In this document: piece by piece, positions 47,129 to 55,329 of the stretch
Position numbering within the stretch: position 1 is the first letter of the stretch
Layout of the letters: every line of letters begins with the position of its first letter
Made by a program: the position numbers and the translations under genes
NCBI GenBank assembly: GCA_013287435.1
Contig: JABDDU010000004.1
Coordinates: 18,030 to 76,327 of the forward strand
Length of the DNA: 58,298 nucleotides
Source: Verrucomicrobiota bacterium
Lineage (GTDB): Bacteria > Pseudomonadota > Gammaproteobacteria > Coxiellales > Coxiellaceae
Direction: 5' to 3'
The notes under the pieces: model-generated
Told to the model about the DNA's origin: nothing
The model's database searches: none
What the model saw: the letters and a program-made list of their open reading frames with translations, nothing else

Positions 47129-48508
47129 ATGAAAACAAAGTCATTTGACACCATCACCGCCGTTGCAACACCTTTGGGTCGCGGCGGCGTTGGAATTGTT
47201 CGAATATCCGGAAAAGACGCGCAAAAAATTGCATTGGAAATAATTAAATCACCCGCCACACTTTCTCACACTCACACTCACACTCACACTCACACTCACA
47301 CTCTTACGCCTCGCGTCGCACACTTCACTCGATTTTACGATGTTGATAACAGCGTCATCGACGAAGGCATTATTTTATTTTTCAAAAATCCACATTCTTT
47401 TACCGGCGAAGATGTCGTCGAATTACAATCCCATGGCAGCCCCATTGTTTTAGATAAATTGGTAAAAACAGCAATACAGTATGGCGCGCGTATTGCAAAA
47501 CCCGGCGAATTTTCTGAACGCGCATTTTTAAATAAAAAAATAGATTTAACACAAGCGGAAGCAATCGCTGATTTAATTGCTGCCAATTCAGAACAAGCCG
47601 CGCGATCGGCTGTGCGATCATTACAAGGCGAATTTTCAAAAAAAATTCACACACTGCAAACCGCATTAACGAATTTGCGTACGCAAATAGAAGCGATGAT
47701 CGATTTTCCCGAAGAAGAAATTGATTTTTTATCGGATCCGCGCGTTTCTAAATTATTACAAAAAACGATTGATGATGTTAATACTGTAAAAAAGCAGGCA
47801 AAACAGGGCGTTTTATTGCAAACAGGTTTAAATATCGTTATTGCTGGAAAACCGAATACGGGAAAATCCAGTTTATTAAATTATTTATCGGGTCGTGATT
47901 CAGCGATTGTGACCGATATTCCAGGCACCACACGCGATATATTGCACGAATCAATCAACATTGACGGCATGCCATTACATATTGTGGACACCGCTGGCTT
48001 GCGCGAAACGGATGATGTGATTGAGCAAGAAGGTGTGCGGCGTGCGCGTCAACAAATGGCGCAAGCGGATTTAATTTTGTTATTAATGGATGCAACTGAT
48101 ACTCACACTCACACTCACACTCATACCCCCACGCTTCTCGTCAAAAATAAAATTGATTTAACTCAAGAACAACCAGAAATAATTCAACATACCCACTTCA
48201 AAGAAATAAAACTCTCCATCAAAAAAAATCTCGGCATGCACTTATTAATCGACGCCATCAAACAATTTGCCGGTTTTCAATCCATCGAAACCGATGGTTT
48301 TATTGCGCGTCGTCGACATGTGGATGCGATTGAGCGTGCGCATCAATTTTTATTGCACGGACAAGAACAACTTATCACAAATCGTGCGGGTGAATTGTTA
48401 GCGGAAGATTTGCGTCAAGCACAGCAAGCATTGTCTGAAATCACAGGGGAGTTTACTTCTGATGATTTATTAGGGAGAATCTTTGCTAGCTTCTGTATTG
48501 GAAAATAG
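47129..48508 (+). CDS. mnmE: tRNA modification GTPase MnmE with two His-Thr repeat tracts
   Basis: 459 residues. With MnmG it modifies the wobble uridine (U34) of certain tRNAs at C5. The tetrahydrofolate-binding N-terminal domain includes [10 protein letters not shown] and [12 protein letters not shown]; the G domain has GKPNTGKSS (240-248), GTTRD, DTAGLRE and NKID; the C terminus ends FCIGK with the essential Cys at 456. Two tandem CTCACA tracts encode (HT)6 at residues 47-58 and (HT)4 at 326-333. Both fall in loops where the E. coli protein is not conserved, and all functional motifs are intact, so the protein is probably active. Confidence 0.96.
   Translation: MKTKSFDTITAVATPLGRGGVGIVRISGKDAQKIALEIIKSPATLSHTHTHTHTHTHTLTPRVAHFTRFYDVDNSVIDEGIILFFKNPHSFTGEDVVELQSHGSPIVLDKLVKTAIQYGARIAKPGEFSERAFLNKKIDLTQAEAIADLIAANSEQAARSAVRSLQGEFSKKIHTLQTALTNLRTQIEAMIDFPEEEIDFLSDPRVSKLLQKTIDDVNTVKKQAKQGVLLQTGLNIVIAGKPNTGKSSLLNYLSGRDSAIVTDIPGTTRDILHESINIDGMPLHIVDTAGLRETDDVIEQEGVRRARQQMAQADLILLLMDATDTHTHTHTHTPTLLVKNKIDLTQEQPEIIQHTHFKEIKLSIKKNLGMHLLIDAIKQFAGFQSIETDGFIARRRHVDAIERAHQFLLHGQEQLITNRAGELLAEDLRQAQQALSEITGEFTSDDLLGRIFASFCIGK
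47265..47302 (+). repeat. CTCACA hexanucleotide tract in mnmE (six units)
   Basis: Six perfect CTCACA units occupy 47265-47300, read as (His-Thr)6 at residues 47-58. Because the unit is 6 bp, gain or loss of a unit cannot shift the frame. Confidence 0.95.
48102..48127 (+). repeat. CTCACA hexanucleotide tract in mnmE (three perfect units plus one variant)
   Basis: Three CTCACA units and one CTCATA unit from 48102 encode (His-Thr)4 at residues 326-333, in the G domain between the DTAG and NKID motifs. Confidence 0.93.
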
Positions 48509-48519
48509 GACACTTAAAC

Positions 48520-49074
48520 ATGCCACTCAAACGGATTTGCTTTTTAGCAGCGACTTTTTTGGGATTAATTTCCATCGCTCACGCGGAAACGAATCACTAT
48601 AACCGTATTGTCGGTCAATATATCTCTGGCAATTTTGGCGGTTCTTATGCGAATCAAACGCATCAAGAAGACAGAAAAGAGAATGGATTTTTAGGTGTTG
48701 GCGCAAATCTTTTTTTGGGCGATCAAATTAATCCTTATTTTGCACCTGAAGTGGGCGTTGCCTATTTTGATATGGAGCATTATAACGATTGGTTTAGTAT
48801 TTTGAATCTCAACGGAAGATTTACGATACCAGTGGGAACACGGGTCAGTTTATTTGCCAAAATAGGTATTGGTTTGGGTAGTGTAAAAACGTGTTTTCGA
48901 CATTGCCATACATCGAATGATATGGTGCCAACGGGTGGTTTGGGTGTCGGCGTTGGATTAACGAAAGAATGGATGACGTCAGCAGAATTTAATGGCGCTT
49001 ATTTTTCTACTAAAAATGCGGTGGGTATATTTGGTGGTTTGACCATCGGTGCGACGCGTTATTTTGCGCAATAG
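48520..49074 (+). CDS. Small outer-membrane beta-barrel protein (paralogue 1)
   Basis: 184 residues. A signal peptide (basic start MPLKRI, hydrophobic core, AHA before ET) is followed by alternating polar/aromatic strands rich in Gly and ending in the aromatic-containing GATRYFAQ, typical of an 8-stranded OmpA/OmpW-like barrel. A pair of Cys in CFRHCH near residue 126 could form a disulfide. It shares layout with the next gene (YISGNFGG / YVAGNGGI; VKTCFRHC / LSTCFLGC; GGLTIGATRYF / GGLTVGATRYF). It lies 11 bp after mnmE. Function is unknown; adhesion or surface interaction is speculative. Confidence 0.75.
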   Translation: MPLKRICFLAATFLGLISIAHAETNHYNRIVGQYISGNFGGSYANQTHQEDRKENGFLGVGANLFLGDQINPYFAPEVGVAYFDMEHYNDWFSILNLNGRFTIPVGTRVSLFAKIGIGLGSVKTCFRHCHTSNDMVPTGGLGVGVGLTKEWMTSAEFNGAYFSTKNAVGIFGGLTIGATRYFAQ

Positions 49075-49128
49075 AACGTTGTGCAGCCTCTTTCGCGGTA
49101 TACTCAACACTACTTCGGAGATATTGTG

Positions 49129-49692
49129 ATGAAATTAAAATTGATTCGTAAAATTTTGCCATTTTCTTTTTGCATTCTTTCCGCTGCATTTTTATCGAAT
49201 GCGTTTGCAGATACGGAATTTTATAACGCGCACGAAGGATTTTATGTAGCAGGCAATGGCGGTATATCGCTGGGTGATAAAGTGAAAAAATCTGGTCAAG
49301 CCAGCAGTGGTTTTATGGGTGGTGCTGCCAGTGTTTTTATTGCGAGACAATTTAAAAAATATTTTGCGCTAGAAGGTGGATTTGCTTATTACGGTTCCAA
49401 GTTGGGTGAAACAACGGTATTCGATGTGGTTGGAAAAGGTATTTTGCCGCTTGGTTCGCGCGTGATGTTGTTTGGAAAATTGGGTGCCGCTTACGCACAA
49501 TTAAGCACTTGCTTTTTGGGTTGCGACACACAAAACCAAATAACGCCCGCATTTGGTTTAGGAATGGGTGTTGGTATTACCAAAAAATGGGCCGGCACAT
49601 TGGAATATAACGGCATTTATTTATCATCATCGCGAAGCAGTGGTTTGTTGGGCGGTTTAACCGTTGGCGCGACGCGTTATTTTGATGCGTGA
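49129..49692 (+). CDS. Small outer-membrane beta-barrel protein (paralogue 2)
   Basis: 187 residues from ATG 49129, which has a CGGAG Shine-Dalgarno 8 bases upstream and gives a proper signal peptide (MKLKLIRKILPF, hydrophobic core, AFA before DT); the frame is open to 49081 without such features. The mature part repeats the pattern of paralogue 1, including the CFLGCD Cys pair and terminal GATRYFDA. TATACT at 49099-49104 could be a -10 element, but no properly spaced -35 is seen. The gene duplicates its neighbour in tandem between mnmE and mnmG. Confidence 0.78.
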   Translation: MKLKLIRKILPFSFCILSAAFLSNAFADTEFYNAHEGFYVAGNGGISLGDKVKKSGQASSGFMGGAASVFIARQFKKYFALEGGFAYYGSKLGETTVFDVVGKGILPLGSRVMLFGKLGAAYAQLSTCFLGCDTQNQITPAFGLGMGVGITKKWAGTLEYNGIYLSSSRSSGLLGGLTVGATRYFDA

Positions 49693-49733
49693 TTTGTTTG
49701 CGAATTGTGCAGTTTTAAAGCATACTTTCGTCC

Positions 49734-51620
49734 ATGAAAACCAATCAAAATAATACATTTGACGTCATTGTTGTCGGCGGTGGGCATGCCGGAACGGAAG
49801 CGGCACTTGCGTCTGCGCGTATGGGCATTCGTACACTGTTATTGACTCACACTATCGAAACACTGGGTCAAATGTCGTGTAATCCGGCGATCGGCGGCAT
49901 TGGCAAAAGTCATTTGGTGCGAGAAATTGACGCATTAGGTGGTGTGATGGCAACAGCAGCCGATCATGCAGGCATACAATTTCGCGTGTTAAATGCCAGC
50001 AAAGGTCCGGCAGTTCGCGCCACGCGCGCGCAGGCTGATCGTGTTTTATATAAAGCATTTATTCGAAAAACCCTAGAAAACCAGCCACATTTACATATTT
50101 TTCAACAAGCGGTTGATGATTTAATCGTACAAAATGACACAATTCAAGGTGTCAAAACACAAATGGGTTTGTGTTTTTATGCGCGCTCGGTTGTGTTAAC
50201 GACCGGTACTTTTTTAGGCGGTGTGATTCATATTGGTTTGCAACATCATCAAGGTGGGCGTGTAGGCGATCCGCCATCCAATGCATTATCACAACGATTA
50301 CGTGATATGCCGTTTCATGTGGCACGTTTAAAAACAGGAACACCGCCACGCATTGATCGTCGAACCATCGATTATTCCTGTCTGAAAGAACAACCGAGCG
50401 ATACGCCATTGCCAGTGATGTCGTATTTGGGTTTGCGTGAACAACATCCCAAACAAATGTCATGTCATATCACTCATACCAATGAAAAAACACATGACAT
50501 TATTCGAAACGGTTTAGACGAATCACCTATGTATACCGGCAAAATTGACGGTGTGGGTCCGCGATACTGTCCATCGATTGAAGATAAAGTAATGCGATTT
50601 GCAGAACGTAATGCACATCAAATTTTTTTAGAGCCTGAAGGGTTAGATGCGATTGAAGTGTATCCGAATGGGATTTCAACGAGTTTATCGTATGAAACAC
50701 AATTAAAATTCGTGCACAGCATTCGCGGTTTGGAAAATTGTCATATGACGCGTCCAGGTTATGCCATCGAATATGATTTTATGGATCCCCGTGATTTGAA
50801 AAATTCACTCGAGACGAAATTCATCAAAGGCCTATTTTTTGCGGGTCAAATTAATGGTACGACTGGTTATGAAGAAGCGGGTGCACAAGGAATCATTGCG
50901 GGAATCAATGCGGCATTACTCGTGCAAGAAAAAGAATCGTGGTGTCCGCGCCGCGATGAAGCCTATATTGGCGTATTAATTGATGATTTAATCACACGCG
51001 GCACGCTTGAACCGTATCGCATGTTCACAAGCCGTGCTGAATATCGCTTATTATTGCGCGAAGATAATGCGGATTTGCGTTTGACCCAAATCGGTTTTGA
51101 GTTAGGCTGTGTTGATAAAAATCGCTATGATCAATTTTGTATGAAGCGTGATGCGATTGAAACAGAAAGCGCGCGATTAAAATCACATTGGATAAAAAAA
51201 GAATCGGTCGCCGCAAAACAATTTGAAGAAAAATTTAAAACGCCGCTGGAGCGTGAATATAATTTAATGGATTTGTTGCGTAGGCCAGAAGTGTCCTATG
51301 CTGAGTTGATGACTATTCCCGGTCTTTCTCACACTCACACTCACACTCACACTCACGCTCATACCACAACAGAACAAATCGAAATCCAAGCAAAATACGC
51401 GGGTTATATTTCACGCCAAGAAAAAGAAATTGAAAAACAAAAATATTATGAAGCCGCTGAAATTCCCGATCAAATCAATTATCAGCAAGTGCCCAGTTTA
51501 TCAAACGAAGTGCGCCAAAAACTCGAAAAAATCAGGCCTAAAACAATCGGTCAGGCATCACGTATTTCAGGCGTGACGCCGGCGGCGATTTCGTTGCTGC
51601 TGGTTCATATAGCGCGTTAG
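49734..51620 (+). CDS. mnmG: tRNA uridine-5-carboxymethylaminomethyl modification enzyme MnmG with a His-Thr tract
   Basis: 628 residues, the usual size. FAD- and NADH-dependent partner of Mnm[15 protein letters not shown] (14-27) binds [36 protein letters not shown] and [11 protein letters not shown] follow, and [16 protein letters not shown] is a conserved FAD-site segment. Near the C terminus, where the protein contacts tRNA and MnmE, a CTCACA tract gives [12 protein letters not shown] at residues 533-544, replacing a poorly conserved loop before QAKYAGYI. The conserved end [18 protein letters not shown] is intact. Confidence 0.96.
   Translation: MKTNQNNTFDVIVVGGGHAGTEAALASARMGIRTLLLTHTIETLGQMSCNPAIGGIGKSHLVREIDALGGVMATAADHAGIQFRVLNASKGPAVRATRAQADRVLYKAFIRKTLENQPHLHIFQQAVDDLIVQNDTIQGVKTQMGLCFYARSVVLTTGTFLGGVIHIGLQHHQGGRVGDPPSNALSQRLRDMPFHVARLKTGTPPRIDRRTIDYSCLKEQPSDTPLPVMSYLGLREQHPKQMSCHITHTNEKTHDIIRNGLDESPMYTGKIDGVGPRYCPSIEDKVMRFAERNAHQIFLEPEGLDAIEVYPNGISTSLSYETQLKFVHSIRGLENCHMTRPGYAIEYDFMDPRDLKNSLETKFIKGLFFAGQINGTTGYEEAGAQGIIAGINAALLVQEKESWCPRRDEAYIGVLIDDLITRGTLEPYRMFTSRAEYRLLLREDNADLRLTQIGFELGCVDKNRYDQFCMKRDAIETESARLKSHWIKKESVAAKQFEEKFKTPLEREYNLMDLLRRPEVSYAELMTIPGLSHTHTHTHTHAHTTTEQIEIQAKYAGYISRQEKEIEKQKYYEAAEIPDQINYQQVPSLSNEVRQKLEKIRPKTIGQASRISGVTPAAISLLLVHIAR
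51328..51365 (+). repeat. CTCACA hexanucleotide tract in mnmG (four perfect units plus two variants)
   Basis: Units CTCACA x4, CTCACG and CTCATA from 51328 to 51363 are read in the same frame as the mnmE tracts. The flank CTTTCTCACA is shared with the first mnmE tract at 47261. Confidence 0.95.
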
Positions 51621-51636
51621 TACAGGATGCAAAATC

Positions 51637-51707
51637 GTTTATTCTGCCGTTTCAAGTATCATTCGAAACGGCAGAATAAACAACCATTTACTCTGAAGAA
51701 ATGGTTG
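51637..51707 (+). terminator. Two hairpins downstream of mnmG
   Basis: A perfect 17-bp stem (51637-51653 with 51665-51681, 11-base loop) is followed by a 9-bp stem CAACCATTT/AAATGGTTG (51681-51689 with 51699-51707). No clear T run follows either stem on the + strand, so termination may not be intrinsic. The remaining bases up to 51906 hold a TATAAT at 51859-51864 that could be a -10 box for the next gene, without a good -35. Confidence 0.6.
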
Positions 51708-51906
51708 ATAGTGTAGTGACACTAGAAGATTTGTTTCTTTAATCGCTTGCTTGGGGCAAATGAGATTCATTTCTATTTGCTTTTGGAGGTCTGGGATAGT
51801 GTTAATCCATTGAAATCAAATATGTATTTTTTCAAAAAAAAGATACTGTTTTATCAACTATAATTACCGGCGTATATAGTTTAATATGACGAAAAACGAG
51901 GTTTTT

Positions 51907-52800
51907 ATGCCTAGTCCTGCTGACGTGCTTTTGAAATTAAAGGATTCTGGCTTTGATCTTAATGATTTTGTAAATGAACTTATTCAGAAAGTTGACAATG
52001 AGATAGCTGCTGCCAAAAAACCTGAATCCAAACCCTTTTTTAATTTTGAAAAAAAAAGGGTTGCAATTCCAGGTGTGGTGCCATATGTGGAAAGACATTC
52101 TGTTTCATACTCAGAAAAATTAGGGGGTTTCAAAACTGCTTTAGAGGGAATTAAAAATGAAGCGGATCCAGATAACCTAATCCATGTGTTTTTAATTTCA
52201 CATAACATCGTTGATAACAGTGCCGATAAACAAGATAAATTTTATAATAAATATTATTCAAACATTGATATTATTATGAAATTAAACAGATATAAACAAG
52301 AAAAAAATGAAGAAAAAAAAGAAGAGATTCCACGATATCTAGAGAGCATTAAAACTAATATTATTAGTCAGATTGAAACAATGAAAGGGGAAATAGCAAA
52401 AGAAATAATAAAGCCAACGCTTACAGTAGAAGAAGAAAAGGATCTTAAAAAACGCAATGATGAGTTAAAAGCATTTAAAACAAATTTGGATTGTTTATCA
52501 AGCAAGGTCGATAAAGATCATGCCGAGATAGCAGCTGCAGCAATTCAGTTTATTGAAAAACTTGAGGGTTCAAAAACAGTTTTTTCTGGGTTGTCGTCGG
52601 ACACTAGCGACGTCAATGTTTGTTATAACAACTTTATGGAATTAGCTTCTGCCTTACTAAAAGAATGCTCTGTCAGCAAACCATTAGGACAAGGAGTGTT
52701 TTTTAAAAGTGCTGCTGCAATACCCGAAGGAAGTGAGAGTGATGATGACCCCAGTCCTTTAAAACGAAAAGATACTATGGCGCCTAATCAACCCAAATAA
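51907..52800 (+). CDS. Unrecognised hydrophilic protein with charged, coiled central region
   Basis: 297 residues from ATG 51907, which has GAGG five bases upstream; an ATG at 51886 in frame lacks a ribosome binding site. I recognise no family. There is no signal peptide or membrane segment. The central part (about 130-220) is rich in Glu and Lys and probably helical or coiled (KQEKNEEKKEEIPRYLESI). The last 25 residues change from an acidic run (EGSESDDD) to a basic, Pro-containing tail (SPLKRKDTMAPNQPK). Secreted effectors of intracellular Legionellales often look like this, but that is only a hypothesis. It lies in non-core DNA between mnmG and rsmG. Confidence 0.7.
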   Translation: MPSPADVLLKLKDSGFDLNDFVNELIQKVDNEIAAAKKPESKPFFNFEKKRVAIPGVVPYVERHSVSYSEKLGGFKTALEGIKNEADPDNLIHVFLISHNIVDNSADKQDKFYNKYYSNIDIIMKLNRYKQEKNEEKKEEIPRYLESIKTNIISQIETMKGEIAKEIIKPTLTVEEEKDLKKRNDELKAFKTNLDCLSSKVDKDHAEIAAAAIQFIEKLEGSKTVFSGLSSDTSDVNVCYNNFMELASALLKECSVSKPLGQGVFFKSAAAIPEGSESDDDPSPLKRKDTMAPNQPK

Positions 52801-52824
52801 AAATAAAAAACACAAACGGACTGT

Positions 52825-52980
52825 ATGAAATTTAAAAATCGCCTTGAGGCAGGCATCTTGTTGGCAGACAAATTAAAAAAATATGCACGAGAAAAAAATA
52901 CATGCAAAACCCGTCGCTGATCAGTTAAATGCACCGCTTGATTTATTATTAGTGAAAAAAATAGGCATGCCTTTTCAGGA
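52825..52980 (+). pseudogene. Remnant of a phosphoribosyltransferase-family gene
   Basis: ATG 52825 begins MKFKNRLEAGILLADKLKKY, resembling the start of small phosphoribosyltransferase-domain proteins (FRNRxEAGxxLAxxL). That frame ends at TGA 52918-52920. From about 52910, in another frame, PVADQLNAPLDLLLVKKIGM resembles the segment that follows the PRGG loop (xVAxxLxAPLDxxxVRKxG) of the same family. The roughly 30-40 residues expected between the two are missing and no C-terminal domain follows. The gene is therefore deleted and frameshifted. Its end meets the 3' end of the ATPase gene. Confidence 0.65.
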
Positions 52981-54291
52981 AGAAGATGAAAGCAGTGGAA
53001 AAAGATGTATTGCATAAAGCGGATAATTAATTATTTTTCCATCACGGGATAAATTTTGCAATGATGTGCGAGACAAAACGTGGGGTGTATATTTTTCATC
53101 GTATATTTTCAGGCTTTTTTTGTGCCCAACGGCCATGCCTGATTTTACTTCCAGTGGAAAAATAGACAGTTCATGATCAATCACAAAATCCACTTCAGCA
53201 ACACCTTCGCTCACCCAATAATAAAGATGATCATAACCATGTGTTACTAATTGCTGTGCAATAAAATTTTCAGTCAGCGCACCTTTAAATTCAGAAAATA
53301 ATTTATGTTCGTCAAGAATGGCATCGATCGGTATTCTACTCATGGTTGATAACAATCCGGTATCGAGACCAAACACTTTAAAATTTCTCTTGTCGCAATA
53401 ATGTTCAATTGGAATTTTGGGTGCAGAAATTTGATAAGATAAATGAATTAATCCCGCATCTTTTAACCATTGAATCGTAGTTTCATATTCTCGTGCGCGA
53501 GCCGATGTTTTTATTAATGAAAAAATAAATTTCTTATTTTCTTTTGCCAGCTGTGTTGGAACCATTTTCCATACTTCTGATATTTTCATCACTTGATTTT
53601 TTTCAGCGTGTTTTGAAAAATCCAGTTCGTAAGATTTCAATATTTCGCGATGAATTTCACGCACCCGTTCAAAATCTTTTTTTTCAATGTAACTGGCGAC
53701 TGCTTCCGGCATGCCGCCAATATAAAAATAGCGTTTGAGTTGTTCAATTAATTGCTGGTGAAAAATCTCAGGAATATTTTTCGGCGTATTTATTTTTTCA
53801 AGCATTTCACGCAAGGGTGAATTGTCCGTTGCATCTAAAAATTCTAAAAACGACAGCGGTGTTAGATGTAAAAAATTGACTTTGCCGACAGGAAAACTTT
53901 TTATTTGATTGAGTTTAATGCCGAGCAATGAACCTGCTGCTGCAAGGTGATATTGATTGGCATTCTCTTGAAAATATTTCAAACTATTGAGTGCTTCAGG
54001 GCAGGCTTGTATCTCATCCAAAATAATCAACGTTGTGCCTGGATAAATTTTTTGTTTGAATTTGATTTCGAGGTTTTCGATGAGTTGTGTTGGTTCAATG
54101 TTCTTTGCAAATAAACTCGATAGTTCGACATGGGTTTCAAAGTTACAGTAAATATAATTTGTATATTCGGCGTGTGCGAATGCCTCCAGCGCATAAGTTT
54201 TGCCGACTTGCCGAGCGCCTTGTAAAATCAATGGCTTACGTCTATCGCTTTTTTTCCAGGCCAGTAATTTTGAATAAATGTTTCGTTTCAT
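52975..54291 (-). CDS. AAA family ATPase with DUF4143 domain
   Basis: 438 residues. Walker A GARQVGKT at 25-32 and Walker B LIILDEIQ near 90-97 lie in an AAA_14-type N-terminal domain; the C-terminal part (TENFIAQQLVTHG, YYWVSEGVAEVDFVI, PLEVKSG) is a DUF4143 domain whose E...D...EVK pattern resembles a PD-(D/E)XK nuclease core. Such proteins are widespread accessory genes of unknown function. The only leftward gene in the origin-proximal block, it lies among remnants between mnmG and rsmG, which suggests acquisition. Repeated ATCACG motifs occur just upstream of its start. Confidence 0.88.
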   Translation of the reverse strand: MKRNIYSKLLAWKKSDRRKPLILQGARQVGKTYALEAFAHAEYTNYIYCNFETHVELSSLFAKNIEPTQLIENLEIKFKQKIYPGTTLIILDEIQACPEALNSLKYFQENANQYHLAAAGSLLGIKLNQIKSFPVGKVNFLHLTPLSFLEFLDATDNSPLREMLEKINTPKNIPEIFHQQLIEQLKRYFYIGGMPEAVASYIEKKDFERVREIHREILKSYELDFSKHAEKNQVMKISEVWKMVPTQLAKENKKFIFSLIKTSARAREYETTIQWLKDAGLIHLSYQISAPKIPIEHYCDKRNFKVFGLDTGLLSTMSRIPIDAILDEHKLFSEFKGALTENFIAQQLVTHGYDHLYYWVSEGVAEVDFVIDHELSIFPLEVKSGMAVGHKKSLKIYDEKYTPHVLSRTSLQNLSRDGKIINYPLYAIHLFPLLSSSS

Positions 54292-54306
54292 GGTGTTTAT
54301 GTTACC

Positions 54307-54381
54307 ATTTCGTGATAAATTTCACAAATCATGTTGGAAAAACGTGATATTTCTCACGTTTTATGTTGGAAAAACGTGATA
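54307..54381 (-). promoter_or_regulatory. Repeated ATCACG motifs upstream of the ATPase gene
   Basis: ATGTTGGAAAAACGTGATA occurs twice, at 54331-54349 and 54363-54381, exactly 32 bp apart; a third CGTGATA lies at 54311-54317. Read on the gene's strand these are TATCACG boxes at about 20, 53 and 85 bp from the start codon. The 32-bp period (three helical turns) suggests binding sites on one DNA face for a regulator. No intrinsic function is proven. Confidence 0.5.
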
Positions 54382-54393
54382 CTTTTAAAGATT

Positions 54394-54712
54394 GTAACTA
54401 TTCACCGATCAAAACTAGAATAAACCTCAAAAGTGGACCTACTAGTACGCCATCCAATTAATTTTGTCACCTCCGTGAAGAGATTGAAGTGTGTTGCACT
54501 GGATGTATTGAGCGCTGGTGATATAGTTTAGAAGTGCTTGCGTAAGCAAGTACGAAAGAAAATATTTAGGGGGTTGCTTCTGCTTTCGCATTCGCTGACG
54601 CGAAAGCTTCTAAACTATATCACTAGCGCATCATTTCAATAGGATTGTAATTTATTTTTACAGAGTGACAGAATTAATTGGATGGCGTACTAGAAAGATG
54701 CTGAATAGTTAC
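54394..54712. mobile_element. Transposon remnant with GTAA termini and 8-bp target duplication (IS66-like ends)
   Basis: The inverted ends GTAACTATTCA (54394-54404) and TGAATAGTTAC (54702-54712) are perfect. Directly outside both is TAAAGATT (54386-54393 and 54713-54720), an 8-bp direct repeat as left by transposition. IS66-family elements have ends starting GTAA and make 8-bp duplications, so an IS66-derived miniature element is the best match. No transposase is encoded. The element contains at least one further palindromic element (54442-54693) and lies just upstream of rsmG. Confidence 0.75.
54442..54693. mobile_element. Nested palindromic MITE-like element inside the IS66-like remnant
   Basis: 29-base inverted ends (54442-54470 and 54665-54693) match at 28 positions; they begin CTAGTACGCCATCCAATTAA. 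If the outermost CTAG on each side is a target duplication, the element proper is 54446-54689 with CTAG targets. Inside it a further 26-base inverted repeat, 54512-54537 with 54604-54629 (GATATAGTTTAGAAG and its complement), encloses small hairpins including GCTTTCGC/GCGAAAGC. No coding sequence is visible. Confidence 0.75.
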
Positions 54713-54726
54713 TAAAGATTTTAAAT

Positions 54727-55320
54727 ATGAATAATAAAAAATTACAATCAGGCTTGTCGGCATTAAATTTGATCTTGCCCATCGAAAAACAATCGATGTT
54801 GATTGCCTATTTACACTTATTACAAAAATGGAATAAAGCCTACAACCTGACTGCCATCACCGATTTTGAAAAAATGATTTCGTATCATTTGTTGGATAGT
54901 TTATCTGTCGCGCCGTATTTAACGGGCGACAATATGGTGGATGTGGGAAGTGGCGCAGGATTGCCAGGCATTCCATTGGCTGTTTATTTTCCTGAAAAAA
55001 AATTCACCTTAATCGACAGCGTTGGCAAAAAAACCCGTTTTATAGCACAAGCGGTACGTGAATTGGGATTGCACAATGTGCAAGTTGCGAATACGCGCGC
55101 AGAAGAATATCAAACCCAGAATGCCTTTGATACAATGATTGCTCGCGCGGTGGGATCGATAGAGGATTTGATCGCGATTTCAAAGCATTTGCTTGCAAAA
55201 AACGGACAATTATTGATGATGAAATCGGATGTTTCTCACGAAAAAATCACAGAGCCGCATCGCATTATTGAATTGCACGTGCCGGGAATTGATGCGCATC
55301 GATCATTAATTATTATTTGA
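54727..55320 (+). CDS. rsmG: 16S rRNA (guanine-527-N7) methyltransferase
   Basis: 197 residues, slightly shorter than E. coli RsmG. KWNKAYNLTAI near 37-47, SYHLLDSLSV, and the SAM-binding VDVGSGAGLPGIPLA (about 73-87) with FTLIDSVGKKTRF are diagnostic. It methylates G527 of 16S rRNA, which affects streptomycin response. The ATG is 6 bp after the duplicated TAAAGATT of the transposon remnant, so the native leader has been replaced. parA begins 9 bp downstream. Confidence 0.95.
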   Translation: MNNKKLQSGLSALNLILPIEKQSMLIAYLHLLQKWNKAYNLTAITDFEKMISYHLLDSLSVAPYLTGDNMVDVGSGAGLPGIPLAVYFPEKKFTLIDSVGKKTRFIAQAVRELGLHNVQVANTRAEEYQTQNAFDTMIARAVGSIEDLIAISKHLLAKNGQLLMMKSDVSHEKITEPHRIIELHVPGIDAHRSLIII

Positions 55321-55329
55321 GGATTTTCC

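Noticed and set aside
47265..51363. CTCACA tracts as a CRISPR array or intergenic satellite
   Set aside because: The units are 6 bp without spacers and lie inside conserved genes in a constant reading frame.
52975..54291. DUF4143 ATPase as a toxin-antitoxin or restriction system
   Set aside because: No partner gene lies beside it, and the family has no established function of that kind.
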